From positions 7,440,001-7,504,000 of the forward strand of contig NZ_CP049838.1 of assembly GCF_013085465.1 (NCBI RefSeq): a DNA stretch of 64,000 nt, read 5' to 3'. This stretch comes from Streptomyces asoensis (lineage in GTDB: Bacteria > Actinomycetota > Actinomycetes > Streptomycetales > Streptomycetaceae). Position 1 is the stretch's first letter. Every line of letters starts with the position of its first letter. The notes under the pieces were generated by a model that was not told where the DNA came from, made no database searches, and was given only the letters and a program-made list of their open reading frames with translations. Position numbers and translations under genes: made by a program. Shown piece after piece: positions 1 through 7,357 of this stretch.

Positions 1-2
1 TC

Positions 3-1238
3 TACACACCGCCCCTGCACCGATGGACGATCGCCGACCCGAAGAACATCGTCGCCATCGTGATCTTCGTCGGGGTGGGGGTGTCGGTGGCCTCGGTGGT
101 GGACCTGGCGGCCCGGCGGACGCACCAGGCGGCCCGGTTGCGGGCCGAGTCGGAGATCCTGTCCTACCTGGCGGGCAACGTACTGCGGGGCGAGACCAGC
201 CTGGAGGCGCTGCTGGAGCGGGTGCGCGAGACCTTCGGGATGGAGTCGGCGGCACTGCTGGAGCGGGCGGACGACAGGGCGCCGTGGACCCGCGCGGGCC
301 ATGTCGGGTTCGGACGACCGGTCGAGCGGCCCGAGGACGCGGACGTGGACGTGCCGGTCGGCGACCACCTGGCGCTGGCGCTCACCGGGCGGGTGCTGCC
401 CGCGGAGGACCGGCGGGTGCTGGCCGCGTTCGCCGCGCAGGCGGTCGTCGTACTGGACCGGCGGCGCCTCCAGGAGGAGGCCGACCAGGCCCGAGCGCTG
501 GCCGAGGGCAATCGCATCCGCACGGCCCTGCTGGCCGCCGTGAGTCACGACCTGCGGACCCCGCTGGCCGGGATCAAGGCGGCGGTGTCGAGCCTCAGGT
601 CCGACGACGTGGCCTGGTCCGAGGAGGACCAGGCGGAGCTGCTGGAGGGCATCGAGGAGGGCGCGGACCGCCTCGACCACCTGGTGGGCAACCTGCTGGA
701 CATGTCCCGCCTCCAGACCGGTACGGTCACGCCGATCATCCGGGAGATCGACCTGGACGAGGTGGTGCCGATGGCGCTCGGCGGGGTGCCCGATCCGGCG
801 GTGAGCGTGGAGCTGGACATCCCGGAGTCGCTGCCCATGGTCGCCGTGGACGCCGGGCTGCTGGAGCGGTCGGTCGCCAACCTCGTGGAGAACGCGGTCA
901 AGTACAGTCCGGGCGGCGAGCCCGTGCTGGTCTCGGCGAGCGCGATGTCCGACCGGGTCGAGGTACGGGTCGTGGACCGCGGGCCGGGCGTTCCCGACGA
1001 GGCCAAGGAGCGGATATTCGCCCCCTTCCAGCGCTACGGCGACGCCCCGCGCGGGGCCGGGGTGGGGCTGGGTCTCGCGGTCGCGCGTGGTTTCGCCGAG
1101 GCCATGGGCGGCACCCTCAACGCCGAGGACACCCCCGGCGGCGGCCTCACCATGGTCCTCACCGTCCGCGCGGCGGGACCGCGCCTCGAGCCGCAGGCCG
1201 CACAACCTGCACAACCCGAAAGGCACGCCTCATGCTGA
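3..1238 (+). CDS. kdpD: KdpD-type sensor histidine kinase, 3' part
   Basis: This is the C-terminal half of the osmosensing/potassium sensor kinase KdpD. The gene begins before the window and the reading frame is open from base 3. The visible part has the end of the transmembrane region, a GAF-like segment, an H-box with AVSHDLRTPLAGIK (phospho-acceptor His), an N-box NLVENAVKYSPGG, and G-boxes VDRGPGVPDEAKERIF and GAGVGLGLAVARG. KdpD autophosphorylates at low K+ or high osmolarity and passes the phosphate to KdpE. The stop overlaps the start of kdpE by seven bases, so the two are translationally coupled. The Ala/Pro-rich tail is ordinary for the genus. The kdpFABC genes are not in view and may lie upstream. 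Confidence 0.9.
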   Translation, partial: YTPPLHRWTIADPKNIVAIVIFVGVGVSVASVVDLAARRTHQAARLRAESEILSYLAGNVLRGETSLEALLERVRETFGMESAALLERADDRAPWTRAGHVGFGRPVERPEDADVDVPVGDHLALALTGRVLPAEDRRVLAAFAAQAVVVLDRRRLQEEADQARALAEGNRIRTALLAAVSHDLRTPLAGIKAAVSSLRSDDVAWSEEDQAELLEGIEEGADRLDHLVGNLLDMSRLQTGTVTPIIREIDLDEVVPMALGGVPDPAVSVELDIPESLPMVAVDAGLLERSVANLVENAVKYSPGGEPVLVSASAMSDRVEVRVVDRGPGVPDEAKERIFAPFQRYGDAPRGAGVGLGLAVARGFAEAMGGTLNAEDTPGGGLTMVLTVRAAGPRLEPQAAQPAQPERHASC

Positions 1239-1948
1239 GCCCGGCCGAGGGGACGCCCCAGGCCCCCACGAGAGTGCTCGTGATCGACGACGAGCCGCAG
1301 ATCGTCCGCGCCCTCGTGATCAACCTCAAGGCCCGCAGGTACGAGGTCGACGCGGCCCACGACGGCGCCACCGCCCTCCGGCTCGCCGCCGCCCGCCACC
1401 CGGACGTGATCGTCCTCGACCTGGGGCTGCCGGACATGGACGGCGTCGAGGTGATCAAGGGACTGCGCGGCTGGACCAGGGTGCCGATCCTGGTGCTGTC
1501 CGCCCGGCACTCCTCGGACGAGAAGGTCGAGGCGCTCGACGCGGGCGCCGACGACTACGTCACCAAGCCGTTCGGCATGGACGAGCTGCTGGCCCGGCTG
1601 CGAGCCGCAGTCCGCCGGGCGGAACCCGCCGGGGGAGGCGAGGACGAGGTCCTGGTGGAGACCGACGAGTTCACCGTCGACCTGGCCGCGAAGAAGGTCA
1701 ACCGGGCCGGGAAGGACGTACGGCTGACCCCCACGGAGTGGCATCTGCTGGAGGTGCTGGTGCGCAACACCGGCCGGCTGGTCAGCCAGAAACAGCTGCT
1801 CCAGGAGGTGTGGGGGCCGTCGTACGGCACGGAGACCAACTACCTGCGGGTGTACATGGCGCAGCTCAGACGCAAGCTCGAGGCGGATCCCTCGCATCCC
1901 AAGCACTTCGTCACGGAACCCGGGATGGGCTACCGGTTCGAGCGCTAG
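1232..1948 (+). CDS. kdpE: KdpE response regulator, OmpR family
   Basis: A 238-residue two-domain response regulator. The receiver domain opens with VLVIDDEPQIVRAL (acidic pocket), has the phospho-acceptor Asp in VIVLDLGLPDMDG, the conserved Thr/Ser in LVLSARHSSDEK and the Lys in DDYVTKPFG. The C-terminal half is an OmpR/PhoB winged helix (RLTPTEWHLLEVLVRNTGRL ... NYLRVYMAQLRRKLE). It is the partner of the overlapping kdpD and normally activates the high-affinity K+ ATPase operon. The ATG at 1232 lies inside the end of kdpD and matches the usual KdpE length. A long upstream extension in the same frame is only the shadow of kdpD. Confidence 0.93.
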   Translation: MLSPAEGTPQAPTRVLVIDDEPQIVRALVINLKARRYEVDAAHDGATALRLAAARHPDVIVLDLGLPDMDGVEVIKGLRGWTRVPILVLSARHSSDEKVEALDAGADDYVTKPFGMDELLARLRAAVRRAEPAGGGEDEVLVETDEFTVDLAAKKVNRAGKDVRLTPTEWHLLEVLVRNTGRLVSQKQLLQEVWGPSYGTETNYLRVYMAQLRRKLEADPSHPKHFVTEPGMGYRFER

Positions 1949-2005
1949 TGCGACGGGTGGGGCGGCGGCTACGGCTCTGTGGGTGTGCCCCGGTACCCTT
2001 CAGAC

Positions 2006-2404
2006 ATGAGTGCTGTCCCTCGTTCCGAAAAGCCGGTGGGCCGGTTCCGGCGCATGCTAGACCGGCTCTCCTCGTCGCAGGAGGACCTGGAGTCCGAGGA
2101 GCTGCGAGAGGACGCCGAGACGGCCGGATGCACACGGATCGGAGACTGCCAGGACCGCCAGATCGTCACGGTTACTGGTACCTTGCGCACGGTCACTCTG
2201 CGGCCACGCGCCGGAGTCCCGGCCCTGGAGGCCGAGCTGTTCGACGGCAGCGCCGCGCTGGACGTGGTGTGGCTGGGCAGGCGCTCCATAGTGGGCATAG
2301 AACCGGGGCGCAAGCTCATCGCATCGGGGCGGGTCTCCATGAGCCGGGGCCGCCGGGTGCTGTTCAACCCCAAGTACGAACTGAGACCCCTGGGTAGGGA
2401 GTAG
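2006..2404 (+). CDS. OB-fold nucleic acid-binding domain protein
   Basis: A 132-residue protein with a charged N-terminus and an OB-fold-like beta barrel (IVTVTGTLRTVTLRP, then LEAELFDGSAALDVVWLG, then GRKLIASGRVSMSRGRRVLF). This pattern is typical of the small OB-fold proteins found next to potassium-transport genes in Streptomyces. The ligand is unknown and could be RNA or single-stranded DNA. The ATG at 2006 is preferred over a GTG nine codons upstream because the family normally starts near this point. The next gene begins three bases after its stop, so they probably form an operon. Confidence 0.75.
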   Translation: MSAVPRSEKPVGRFRRMLDRLSSSQEDLESEELREDAETAGCTRIGDCQDRQIVTVTGTLRTVTLRPRAGVPALEAELFDGSAALDVVWLGRRSIVGIEPGRKLIASGRVSMSRGRRVLFNPKYELRPLGRE

Positions 2405-2407
2405 CCG

Positions 2408-3172
2408 GTGACGTCGCTCGACAAGCCGACCGAAGACACGACCGCGGACGACACGACCGCGGCCGACGCCCGGGCGGTGACCGAGGCTGCGCTGTTCGAG
2501 GCGTTCGGCGGGGTGCGGGGCATGGTCGAGACGGTCGTGCCCGGCCTGCTCTTCGTCACGATCTTCACGATCAACAAGGATCTGCACATGTCCGCGATCG
2601 CCGCGCTCGCGGTGTCGCTGATCCTGGTCGTGGTCCGCCTGGCGATGAAGGACACGGTCAAGCACGCCTTCAGCGGGGTCTTCGGCGTCGCCTTCGGCGT
2701 CGTCTTCGCGATGATGACCGGCAACGCCAAGGACTTCTATCTGCCGGGCATGCTCTACACGCTCGGCCTGGCCCTCGCCTACATCATCACGACGCTGTGC
2801 GGGGTGCCGCTGATCGGCCTGATCCTGGGCCCGGTCTTCAAGGAGAACCTCTCCTGGCGGACCCGTAACCCGGGCCGCAAGAAGGCGTACGCCAAGGCCA
2901 GCTGGGCGTGGGGGCTGATCCTGCTCGCCAAGTGCGCGATCCTGTTCCCGCTGTACTGGTGGGCCAACACCGCGCAGCTGGGCTGGGTGCTGATCGCACT
3001 GAAGATCCCGCCGTTCCTGCTCGCCGTCTGGCTGACGTGGGTCTTCCTCGCGAAGGCGCCCGCGCCCATCGATGTGTTCGCGGAGATGGAGGCGGAGGAG
3101 AAGGCCGCGGCCGCTGCGTCGGAGGCGTCGGAGGCGTCGGAGGCTGGTGGGCGGCACCGTCGGGAGGGTTAG
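2408..3172 (+). CDS. DUF3159 family membrane protein
   Basis: A 254-residue polytopic inner-membrane protein with about six hydrophobic segments, an acidic and threonine-rich N-terminus (TTADDTTAADARA) and a low-complexity Ala/Glu/Ser C-terminal tail. The sequence ALFEAFGGVRGMVETVVPGL near the start is characteristic of DUF3159, a family widespread in actinobacteria with no established function. GTG start, three bases after the OB-fold gene and preceded by the SD-like GTAGGGAG. Its position between kdpDE and ceoBC hints at a role linked to ion homeostasis, but this is only context. Confidence 0.75.
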   Translation: MTSLDKPTEDTTADDTTAADARAVTEAALFEAFGGVRGMVETVVPGLLFVTIFTINKDLHMSAIAALAVSLILVVVRLAMKDTVKHAFSGVFGVAFGVVFAMMTGNAKDFYLPGMLYTLGLALAYIITTLCGVPLIGLILGPVFKENLSWRTRNPGRKKAYAKASWAWGLILLAKCAILFPLYWWANTAQLGWVLIALKIPPFLLAVWLTWVFLAKAPAPIDVFAEMEAEEKAAAAASEASEASEAGGRHRREG

Positions 3173-3233
3173 CTCCCGGTGTCGGGGTGACCGTCCCTGG
3201 GGGCTGCGCCCCCAGACCCCCCTTCGGCCCTGA

Positions 3234-3310
3234 ACGGGCCTCGTCCTCGAACGCCGGACGGGCCGGTAAGGACTCGTACGGGCCTCGTCCTCGAACGCCG
3301 GACGGGCCGA
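3234..3310. repeat. two copies of a GC-rich intergenic repeat
   Basis: The string GGCCTCGTCCTCGAACGCCG (extended to about 30 bp by ACGGGCC) occurs twice in a row, downstream of a GGGGGCTGCGCCCCC hairpin. Such repeats are common between convergent genes in Streptomyces and probably belong to transcription terminators. They lie between the convergent DUF3159 and ceoC genes. Confidence 0.6.
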
Positions 3311-3312
3311 TA

Positions 3313-3370
3313 GACAGACGCGCGATGGGGGCGCCCGGAGATCTCCGGGCGCCCCCATCGCGCGTCTGTC
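3313..3370. terminator. 58-bp perfect palindrome, bidirectional terminator
   Basis: A perfect inverted repeat without loop, centred on AGATCT at 3341/3342; each arm is 29 bases beginning GACAGACGCGCGATGGGGGC. It sits between two convergent genes and ends ten bases from the ceoC stop, as expected of a rho-independent terminator working in both directions. No U-tract is present, which is usual in Streptomyces. Confidence 0.75.
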
Positions 3371-3379
3371 CCTGGCGGC

Positions 3380-4057
3380 TCAGCTGCCGGTGTCCTCCTT
3401 GCGGACCGACAGGAGGTCCTCCAGTTGTTCCTCTCTCGCCTGGGCGGCCACGAAGAGCAGTTCGTCGCCCGGCTCGAGGGAGTCCTCGCGGGTCGGGGTC
3501 AGGACCCGGGTGCCGCGGATGATGGTGACCAGCGAGGTGTCCTCCGGCCATTCCACGTCGCCGACCTGGGTGCCGGCCAGGGCCGACTCCTCGGGGAGGG
3601 TCAGTTCGACGAGGTTGGCGTCGCCGTGGCTGAAGCGGAGCAGACGGACCAGGTCGCCGACGCTCACCGCCTCCTCGACCAGGGCCGACATCAGACGCGG
3701 GGTGGAGACGGCCACGTCCACGCCCCAGGACTCGTTGAACAGCCACTCGTTCTTCGGGTTGTTCACCCGGGCGACGACCCGCGGGACGCCGTACTCCGTC
3801 TTGGCCAGCAACGACACGACCAGGTTGACCTTGTCGTCGCCGGTCGCGGCGATCACGACGTTGCAACGCTGGAGGGCGGCCTCGTCGAGGGAGGTGATCT
3901 CACAGGCGTCGGCCAGCAGCCACTCCGCCTGCGGGACGCGCTCGACCGAGATGGCGGTCGGCGCCTTGTCCACGAGCAGGACCTCGTGGCCGTTCTCCAG
4001 CAGTTCGCCCGCGATCGAGCGGCCGACGGCGCCGGCTCCGGCAATGGCGACCCTCAT
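3380..4057 (-). CDS. ceoC: TrkA-family potassium channel/transporter regulatory subunit CeoC
   Basis: A 225-residue TrkA-type protein: an N-terminal Rossmann fold with the dinucleotide motif VAIAGAGAVGRSIAGELLENG, an RCK-N body (ACEITSLDEAALQRCNVVIAATGDDK) and an RCK-C domain (LVELTLPEESALAGTQVGDV). Proteins of this type bind NAD(H) and often nucleotides such as c-di-AMP, and gate K+ uptake proteins at the membrane. The ATG shares one base with the stop of ceoB (TGATG), so it is translated by coupling. The KimA-like permease is transcribed divergently about 1.1 kb away and is a plausible partner. Confidence 0.88.
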   Translation of the reverse strand: MRVAIAGAGAVGRSIAGELLENGHEVLLVDKAPTAISVERVPQAEWLLADACEITSLDEAALQRCNVVIAATGDDKVNLVVSLLAKTEYGVPRVVARVNNPKNEWLFNESWGVDVAVSTPRLMSALVEEAVSVGDLVRLLRFSHGDANLVELTLPEESALAGTQVGDVEWPEDTSLVTIIRGTRVLTPTREDSLEPGDELLFVAAQAREEQLEDLLSVRKEDTGS

Positions 4058-4725
4058 CAGTGACCGTCCTCCTTGGGACCCTCGGCGAACGAGGCCTCGA
4101 CCTTCTCGACCTCGTCGCTGCGCAGCATCACGTGCACCAGGTCGCCCTCCTGGAGCACCGTCTGGGAGGTGGGCAGGATCGCCTCGCCGAGGCGGGTCAG
4201 GAACGCCACGCGGACGCCCGTCTCCTCCTGAAGCTTGCTGATCTTGTGGCCGACCCAGGACGGGGCGGCGTGCACCTCGGCGAGCTCGACGCCCCCGGTG
4301 GGGTCGCGCCACAGCGGCTCGGCGCCCGAGGGGAGCAGTCGGCGCAGCATCTGGTCGGCCGTCCAGCGGACGGTGGCGACGGTGGGGATGCCGAGGCGCT
4401 GGTAGACCTCGGCGCGCCGGGGGTCGTAGATACGGGCCGCGACGTTCTCGATGCCGAACATCTCACGGGCCACCCGGGCGGCGATGATGTTGGAGTTGTC
4501 GCCGCTGGACACGGCGGCGAAGGCGCCGGCCTCCTCGATGCCCGCCTCGCGCAGGGTGTCCTGGTCGAAGCCGACTCCGGTGACCCGCCGGCCACCGAAA
4601 CCGGAGCCCAGTCGTCGGAAGGCGGTGGGGTCCTGGTCGATCACGGCGACCGTGTGCCCCTGTTGCTCCAGGGTCTGCGCGAGGGCGGAACCCACCCTGC
4701 CGCAGCCCATGATGACGATGTGCAC
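4057..4725 (-). CDS. ceoB: TrkA-family potassium regulatory subunit CeoB
   Basis: A 222-residue TrkA homologue and the first gene of the ceoBC operon. The N-terminal nucleotide-binding motif is IVIMGCGRVGSALAQTLEQQ, followed by the acidic ribose-binding region (VIDQDPTAF) and an RCK-C domain containing RLGEAILPTSQTVLQEGDLV. Two adjacent TrkA genes are usual in actinobacteria, where they are thought to form a hetero-oligomeric ring regulating a potassium transporter. Start ATG at 4725 has the SD-like GGAAGGA on the minus strand. The upstream leader has a tandem AAGTCAAG repeat and an AT-rich patch (4740-4770), probably part of its promoter. Confidence 0.88.
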   Translation of the reverse strand: MHIVIMGCGRVGSALAQTLEQQGHTVAVIDQDPTAFRRLGSGFGGRRVTGVGFDQDTLREAGIEEAGAFAAVSSGDNSNIIAARVAREMFGIENVAARIYDPRRAEVYQRLGIPTVATVRWTADQMLRRLLPSGAEPLWRDPTGGVELAEVHAAPSWVGHKISKLQEETGVRVAFLTRLGEAILPTSQTVLQEGDLVHVMLRSDEVEKVEASFAEGPKEDGH

Positions 4726-4738
4726 GACCGTCCTTCCG

Positions 4739-4772
4739 AGGTCAAGAAGTCAAGAAGTCAATAAAAATTCTG
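4739..4772 (-). promoter_or_regulatory. AT-rich direct-repeat leader upstream of ceoB
   Basis: The plus strand reads GTCAAGAAGTCAAGAAGTCA followed by ATAAAAATTC, an unusually AT-rich patch for this genome. It lies directly in front of ceoB on the minus strand and is either a promoter element or the 5' untranslated leader. No binding protein can be assigned from sequence. Confidence 0.35.
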
Positions 4773-4858
4773 GCCTGGCTTTGAACAGGGTCTCAGACCG
4801 TCGACCAAGCTACACACGTGCGGTCGGCGCAGGGCACCCCCGTGCACGCTTTGCGGGA

Positions 4859-4954
4859 TCAGCGGCGGCTGATGCTCCAGACACTGAGGAAGGTAAGGAT
4901 TCCGAGGCCGACGAGGGTGCCGACGGCGCCGATGATCTCCGCGGTCGTGTGCAT
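4859..4954 (-). CDS. 31-residue single-pass membrane peptide
   Basis: A very short gene, ATG at 4954, preceded on the minus strand by a strong GGAGGGTCCC Shine-Dalgarno sequence. The product is a short polar N-terminus (MHTTAE), one hydrophobic helix rich in Gly/Leu/Ile/Val, and a positive tail (WSISRR), so it is probably a single-span membrane peptide with the C-terminus inside. It lies between ceoB and the KimA-like permease. Small membrane proteins next to transporters often act as accessory subunits (compare KdpF), but that role is inferred from position only. Confidence 0.55.
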   Translation of the reverse strand: MHTTAEIIGAVGTLVGLGILTFLSVWSISRR

Positions 4955-5139
4955 GGGACCCTCCAAGGGGGCGGCAGCGGGCGGGGATTGTCATATAGGC
5001 ATGGGAATCGGTGCGGTCGCGGAATCCGCAGCGCGGGCATGGCCGAATTCACCCGGGAGGCAGACGCGGCACGCCATCACCCGGCTGAGGCCGGGGGAGG
5101 GTGGGCGGTCCCGTGTTCGAAGGCCTACGATCCTCTGTT

Positions 5140-7233
5140 GTGTCCAAACTGACCGACGTGCCCAAACGGATTCTGATCGGGCGCGCACTGCGCAGTGATC
5201 GGCTCGGAGAAACGCTCCTGCCGAAGCGCATCGCCCTGCCCGTCTTCGCTTCCGACCCGCTGTCCTCCGTGGCCTACGCGCCCGGGGAGGTGCTGCTGGT
5301 CCTGTCCATCGCGGGCGTGTCGGCCTACCACTTCAGCCCCTGGATCGCCCTCGCGGTCGTCGTGCTGATGTTCACGGTGGTCGCCTCCTACCGGCAGAAC
5401 GTCCACGCCTACCCCAGTGGCGGCGGCGACTACGAGGTGGCCACCACCAACCTCGGCCCCAAGGCCGGCCTGACCGTCGCGAGCGCGCTGCTCGTCGACT
5501 ACGTCCTGACCGTCGCCGTCTCCATCGCCTCCGGCATCGAGAACCTCGGCTCCGCGATCCCGTTCGTGGTCGAGCACAAGGTGGCCTGCGCGGTCGCCGT
5601 GATCGTGCTGCTGACGCTGATGAACCTGCGCGGCGTCAAGGAGTCCGGCAAGCTCTTCGCGATCCCGACCTATGTCTTCGTCGCGGGCGTCTTCATCATG
5701 ATCGCCTGGGGTGCCTTCCGCGGGCTGGTGCTCGACGACACCATGCGGGCCCCGACGGCCGAGTACACGATCAAGGCCGAGCACCAGGGCCTGGCCGGGT
5801 TCGCCCTGGTCTTCCTGCTGCTGCGCGCCTTCTCCTCCGGCTGTGCCGCGCTCACCGGCGTGGAGGCGATCTCCAACGGCGTCCCCGCCTTCCGCAAGCC
5901 CAAGTCGAAGAACGCGGCGAGCACGCTCGCGGCGATGGGCCTGCTGGCCGTCACCATGTTCTGCGGCATCATCGTGCTGGCCCTGTTCACCAAGGTCCGG
6001 ATGGCCGAGAACCCGGCCGTCGACCTGCTGCACAACGGGGTCGCGGTCGGCGCCGACTACGTCCAGAACCCGGTGATCACCCAGGTCGCCGAGGCCGTCT
6101 TCGGCAAGGACAGTTTCCTCTTCATCGTCCTCGCCGCAGCCACCGCCCTGGTGCTGTTCCTGGCGGCGAACACCGCCTACAACGGCTTCCCGGTGCTCGG
6201 CTCGATCCTCGCCCAGGACCGCTACCTGCCCCGCCAGCTGCACACCCGCGGCGACCGCCTCGCCTTCTCCAACGGCATCGTGCTGCTCGCCGGCGCGGCC
6301 ACGCTGCTGGTCGTCATCTACGGCGCCGACTCCACGCGGCTGATCCAGCTGTACATCGTCGGCGTGTTCGTGTCGTTCACCCTCAGCCAGATCGGCATGG
6401 TCCGGCACTGGAACCGCCTGCTGGCGACCGAGACCGACCAGCTCAAGCGCCGGCACATGATCCGCTCCCGCGCGATCAACACCTTCGGCGCCTTCTTCAC
6501 CGGCCTGGTCCTGATCGTCGTCCTGGTCACCAAGTTCACGCACGGCGCCTGGGTCGCCCTGCTCGGCATGGTGATCTTCTACGGGACGATGAGCGCGATC
6601 CGCCGCCACTACGACGGCGTCTCCGCGGAGATCGCCGCTCCCGAGGGCCCCAGCGACGACACCGTCCGGCCCTCGCGCGTCCACTCGGTGCTGCTGATCT
6701 CCAAGATCCACCGCCCGACGCTGCGCGCCCTCGCCTACGCCAAGCTGATGCGCTCCGACACCCTCGAGGCGCTCACCGTCAACGTCGACCCGGCCGAGAC
6801 GAAGACGCTGCGCGACGAGTGGGAACGGCGCGGGATCGACGTACCGCTGAAGGTCCTGGACTCGCCGTACCGCGAGGTCACACGGCCGGTCATCGAGTAC
6901 GTCAAGAGCCTGCGCCAGGAGTCGCCGCGCGACGCGGTGTCGGTGATCATCCCGGAGTACGTGGTCGGCCACTGGTACGAGCACCTGCTGCACAACCAGA
7001 GCGCACTCCGGCTCAAGGGCCGGCTGCTGTTCACGCCGGGCGTCATGGTCACGTCCGTCCCGTACCAGCTCCAGTCGTCCGAGGCGGCCAAGAAGCGGGC
7101 CCGCAGGCGCTCGGAGTGGAACGCCCCGGGCTCGGTACGACGCGGTCCCGCGCAGCAGGGTCACCCGAAGGAGCCGACGGGCACCGGTTCCGGCAGCGCC
7201 CCGGGCTCCTCGGGGCCGGACGCGAAGAAGTGA
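5140..7233 (+). CDS. KimA-like APC-superfamily potassium importer
   Basis: A 697-residue APC-superfamily permease with about twelve membrane helices followed by a 230-residue soluble C-terminal domain. The stretches SYRQNVHAYPSGGGDYEVA, LLVDYVLTVAVSIASG and the cytosolic domain (SVLLISKIHRPTLRALAYAK) match the KimA/YdaO group (KUP-like H+/K+ symporters), not amino-acid permeases. In Bacillus KimA imports K+ and its C-terminal domain binds c-di-AMP. The GTG at 5140 was chosen because it gives the start VSKLTDVPKRILIGR. With ceoBC and kdpDE nearby this looks like a potassium module. Many databases would label it only as an APC family permease. Confidence 0.75.
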   Translation: MSKLTDVPKRILIGRALRSDRLGETLLPKRIALPVFASDPLSSVAYAPGEVLLVLSIAGVSAYHFSPWIALAVVVLMFTVVASYRQNVHAYPSGGGDYEVATTNLGPKAGLTVASALLVDYVLTVAVSIASGIENLGSAIPFVVEHKVACAVAVIVLLTLMNLRGVKESGKLFAIPTYVFVAGVFIMIAWGAFRGLVLDDTMRAPTAEYTIKAEHQGLAGFALVFLLLRAFSSGCAALTGVEAISNGVPAFRKPKSKNAASTLAAMGLLAVTMFCGIIVLALFTKVRMAENPAVDLLHNGVAVGADYVQNPVITQVAEAVFGKDSFLFIVLAAATALVLFLAANTAYNGFPVLGSILAQDRYLPRQLHTRGDRLAFSNGIVLLAGAATLLVVIYGADSTRLIQLYIVGVFVSFTLSQIGMVRHWNRLLATETDQLKRRHMIRSRAINTFGAFFTGLVLIVVLVTKFTHGAWVALLGMVIFYGTMSAIRRHYDGVSAEIAAPEGPSDDTVRPSRVHSVLLISKIHRPTLRALAYAKLMRSDTLEALTVNVDPAETKTLRDEWERRGIDVPLKVLDSPYREVTRPVIEYVKSLRQESPRDAVSVIIPEYVVGHWYEHLLHNQSALRLKGRLLFTPGVMVTSVPYQLQSSEAAKKRARRRSEWNAPGSVRRGPAQQGHPKEPTGTGSGSAPGSSGPDAKK

Positions 7234-7357
7234 CCCTCGCGCCGGGCGGGCCCAAGACCCTCGCCCCGGCGCATGGTGAACGGCCGGACGACAGCCACGT
7301 AGACTGGTGGGCTGTTGTCCGGCCGTTCCTCGTTCGACGTTGTGGAGTCACCCCGCC

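Noticed and set aside
4990..5139. Possible ydaO-type c-di-AMP riboswitch upstream of the KimA-like gene
   Set aside because: The conserved purine-rich and loop motifs of that riboswitch could not be found. The region looks like an ordinary short leader.
2057..7164. Long minus-strand open frames opposite the OB-fold, DUF3159 and KimA-like genes
   Set aside because: Arg/Gly/Asp-rich shadow frames with no domain. The plus-strand genes explain the DNA.
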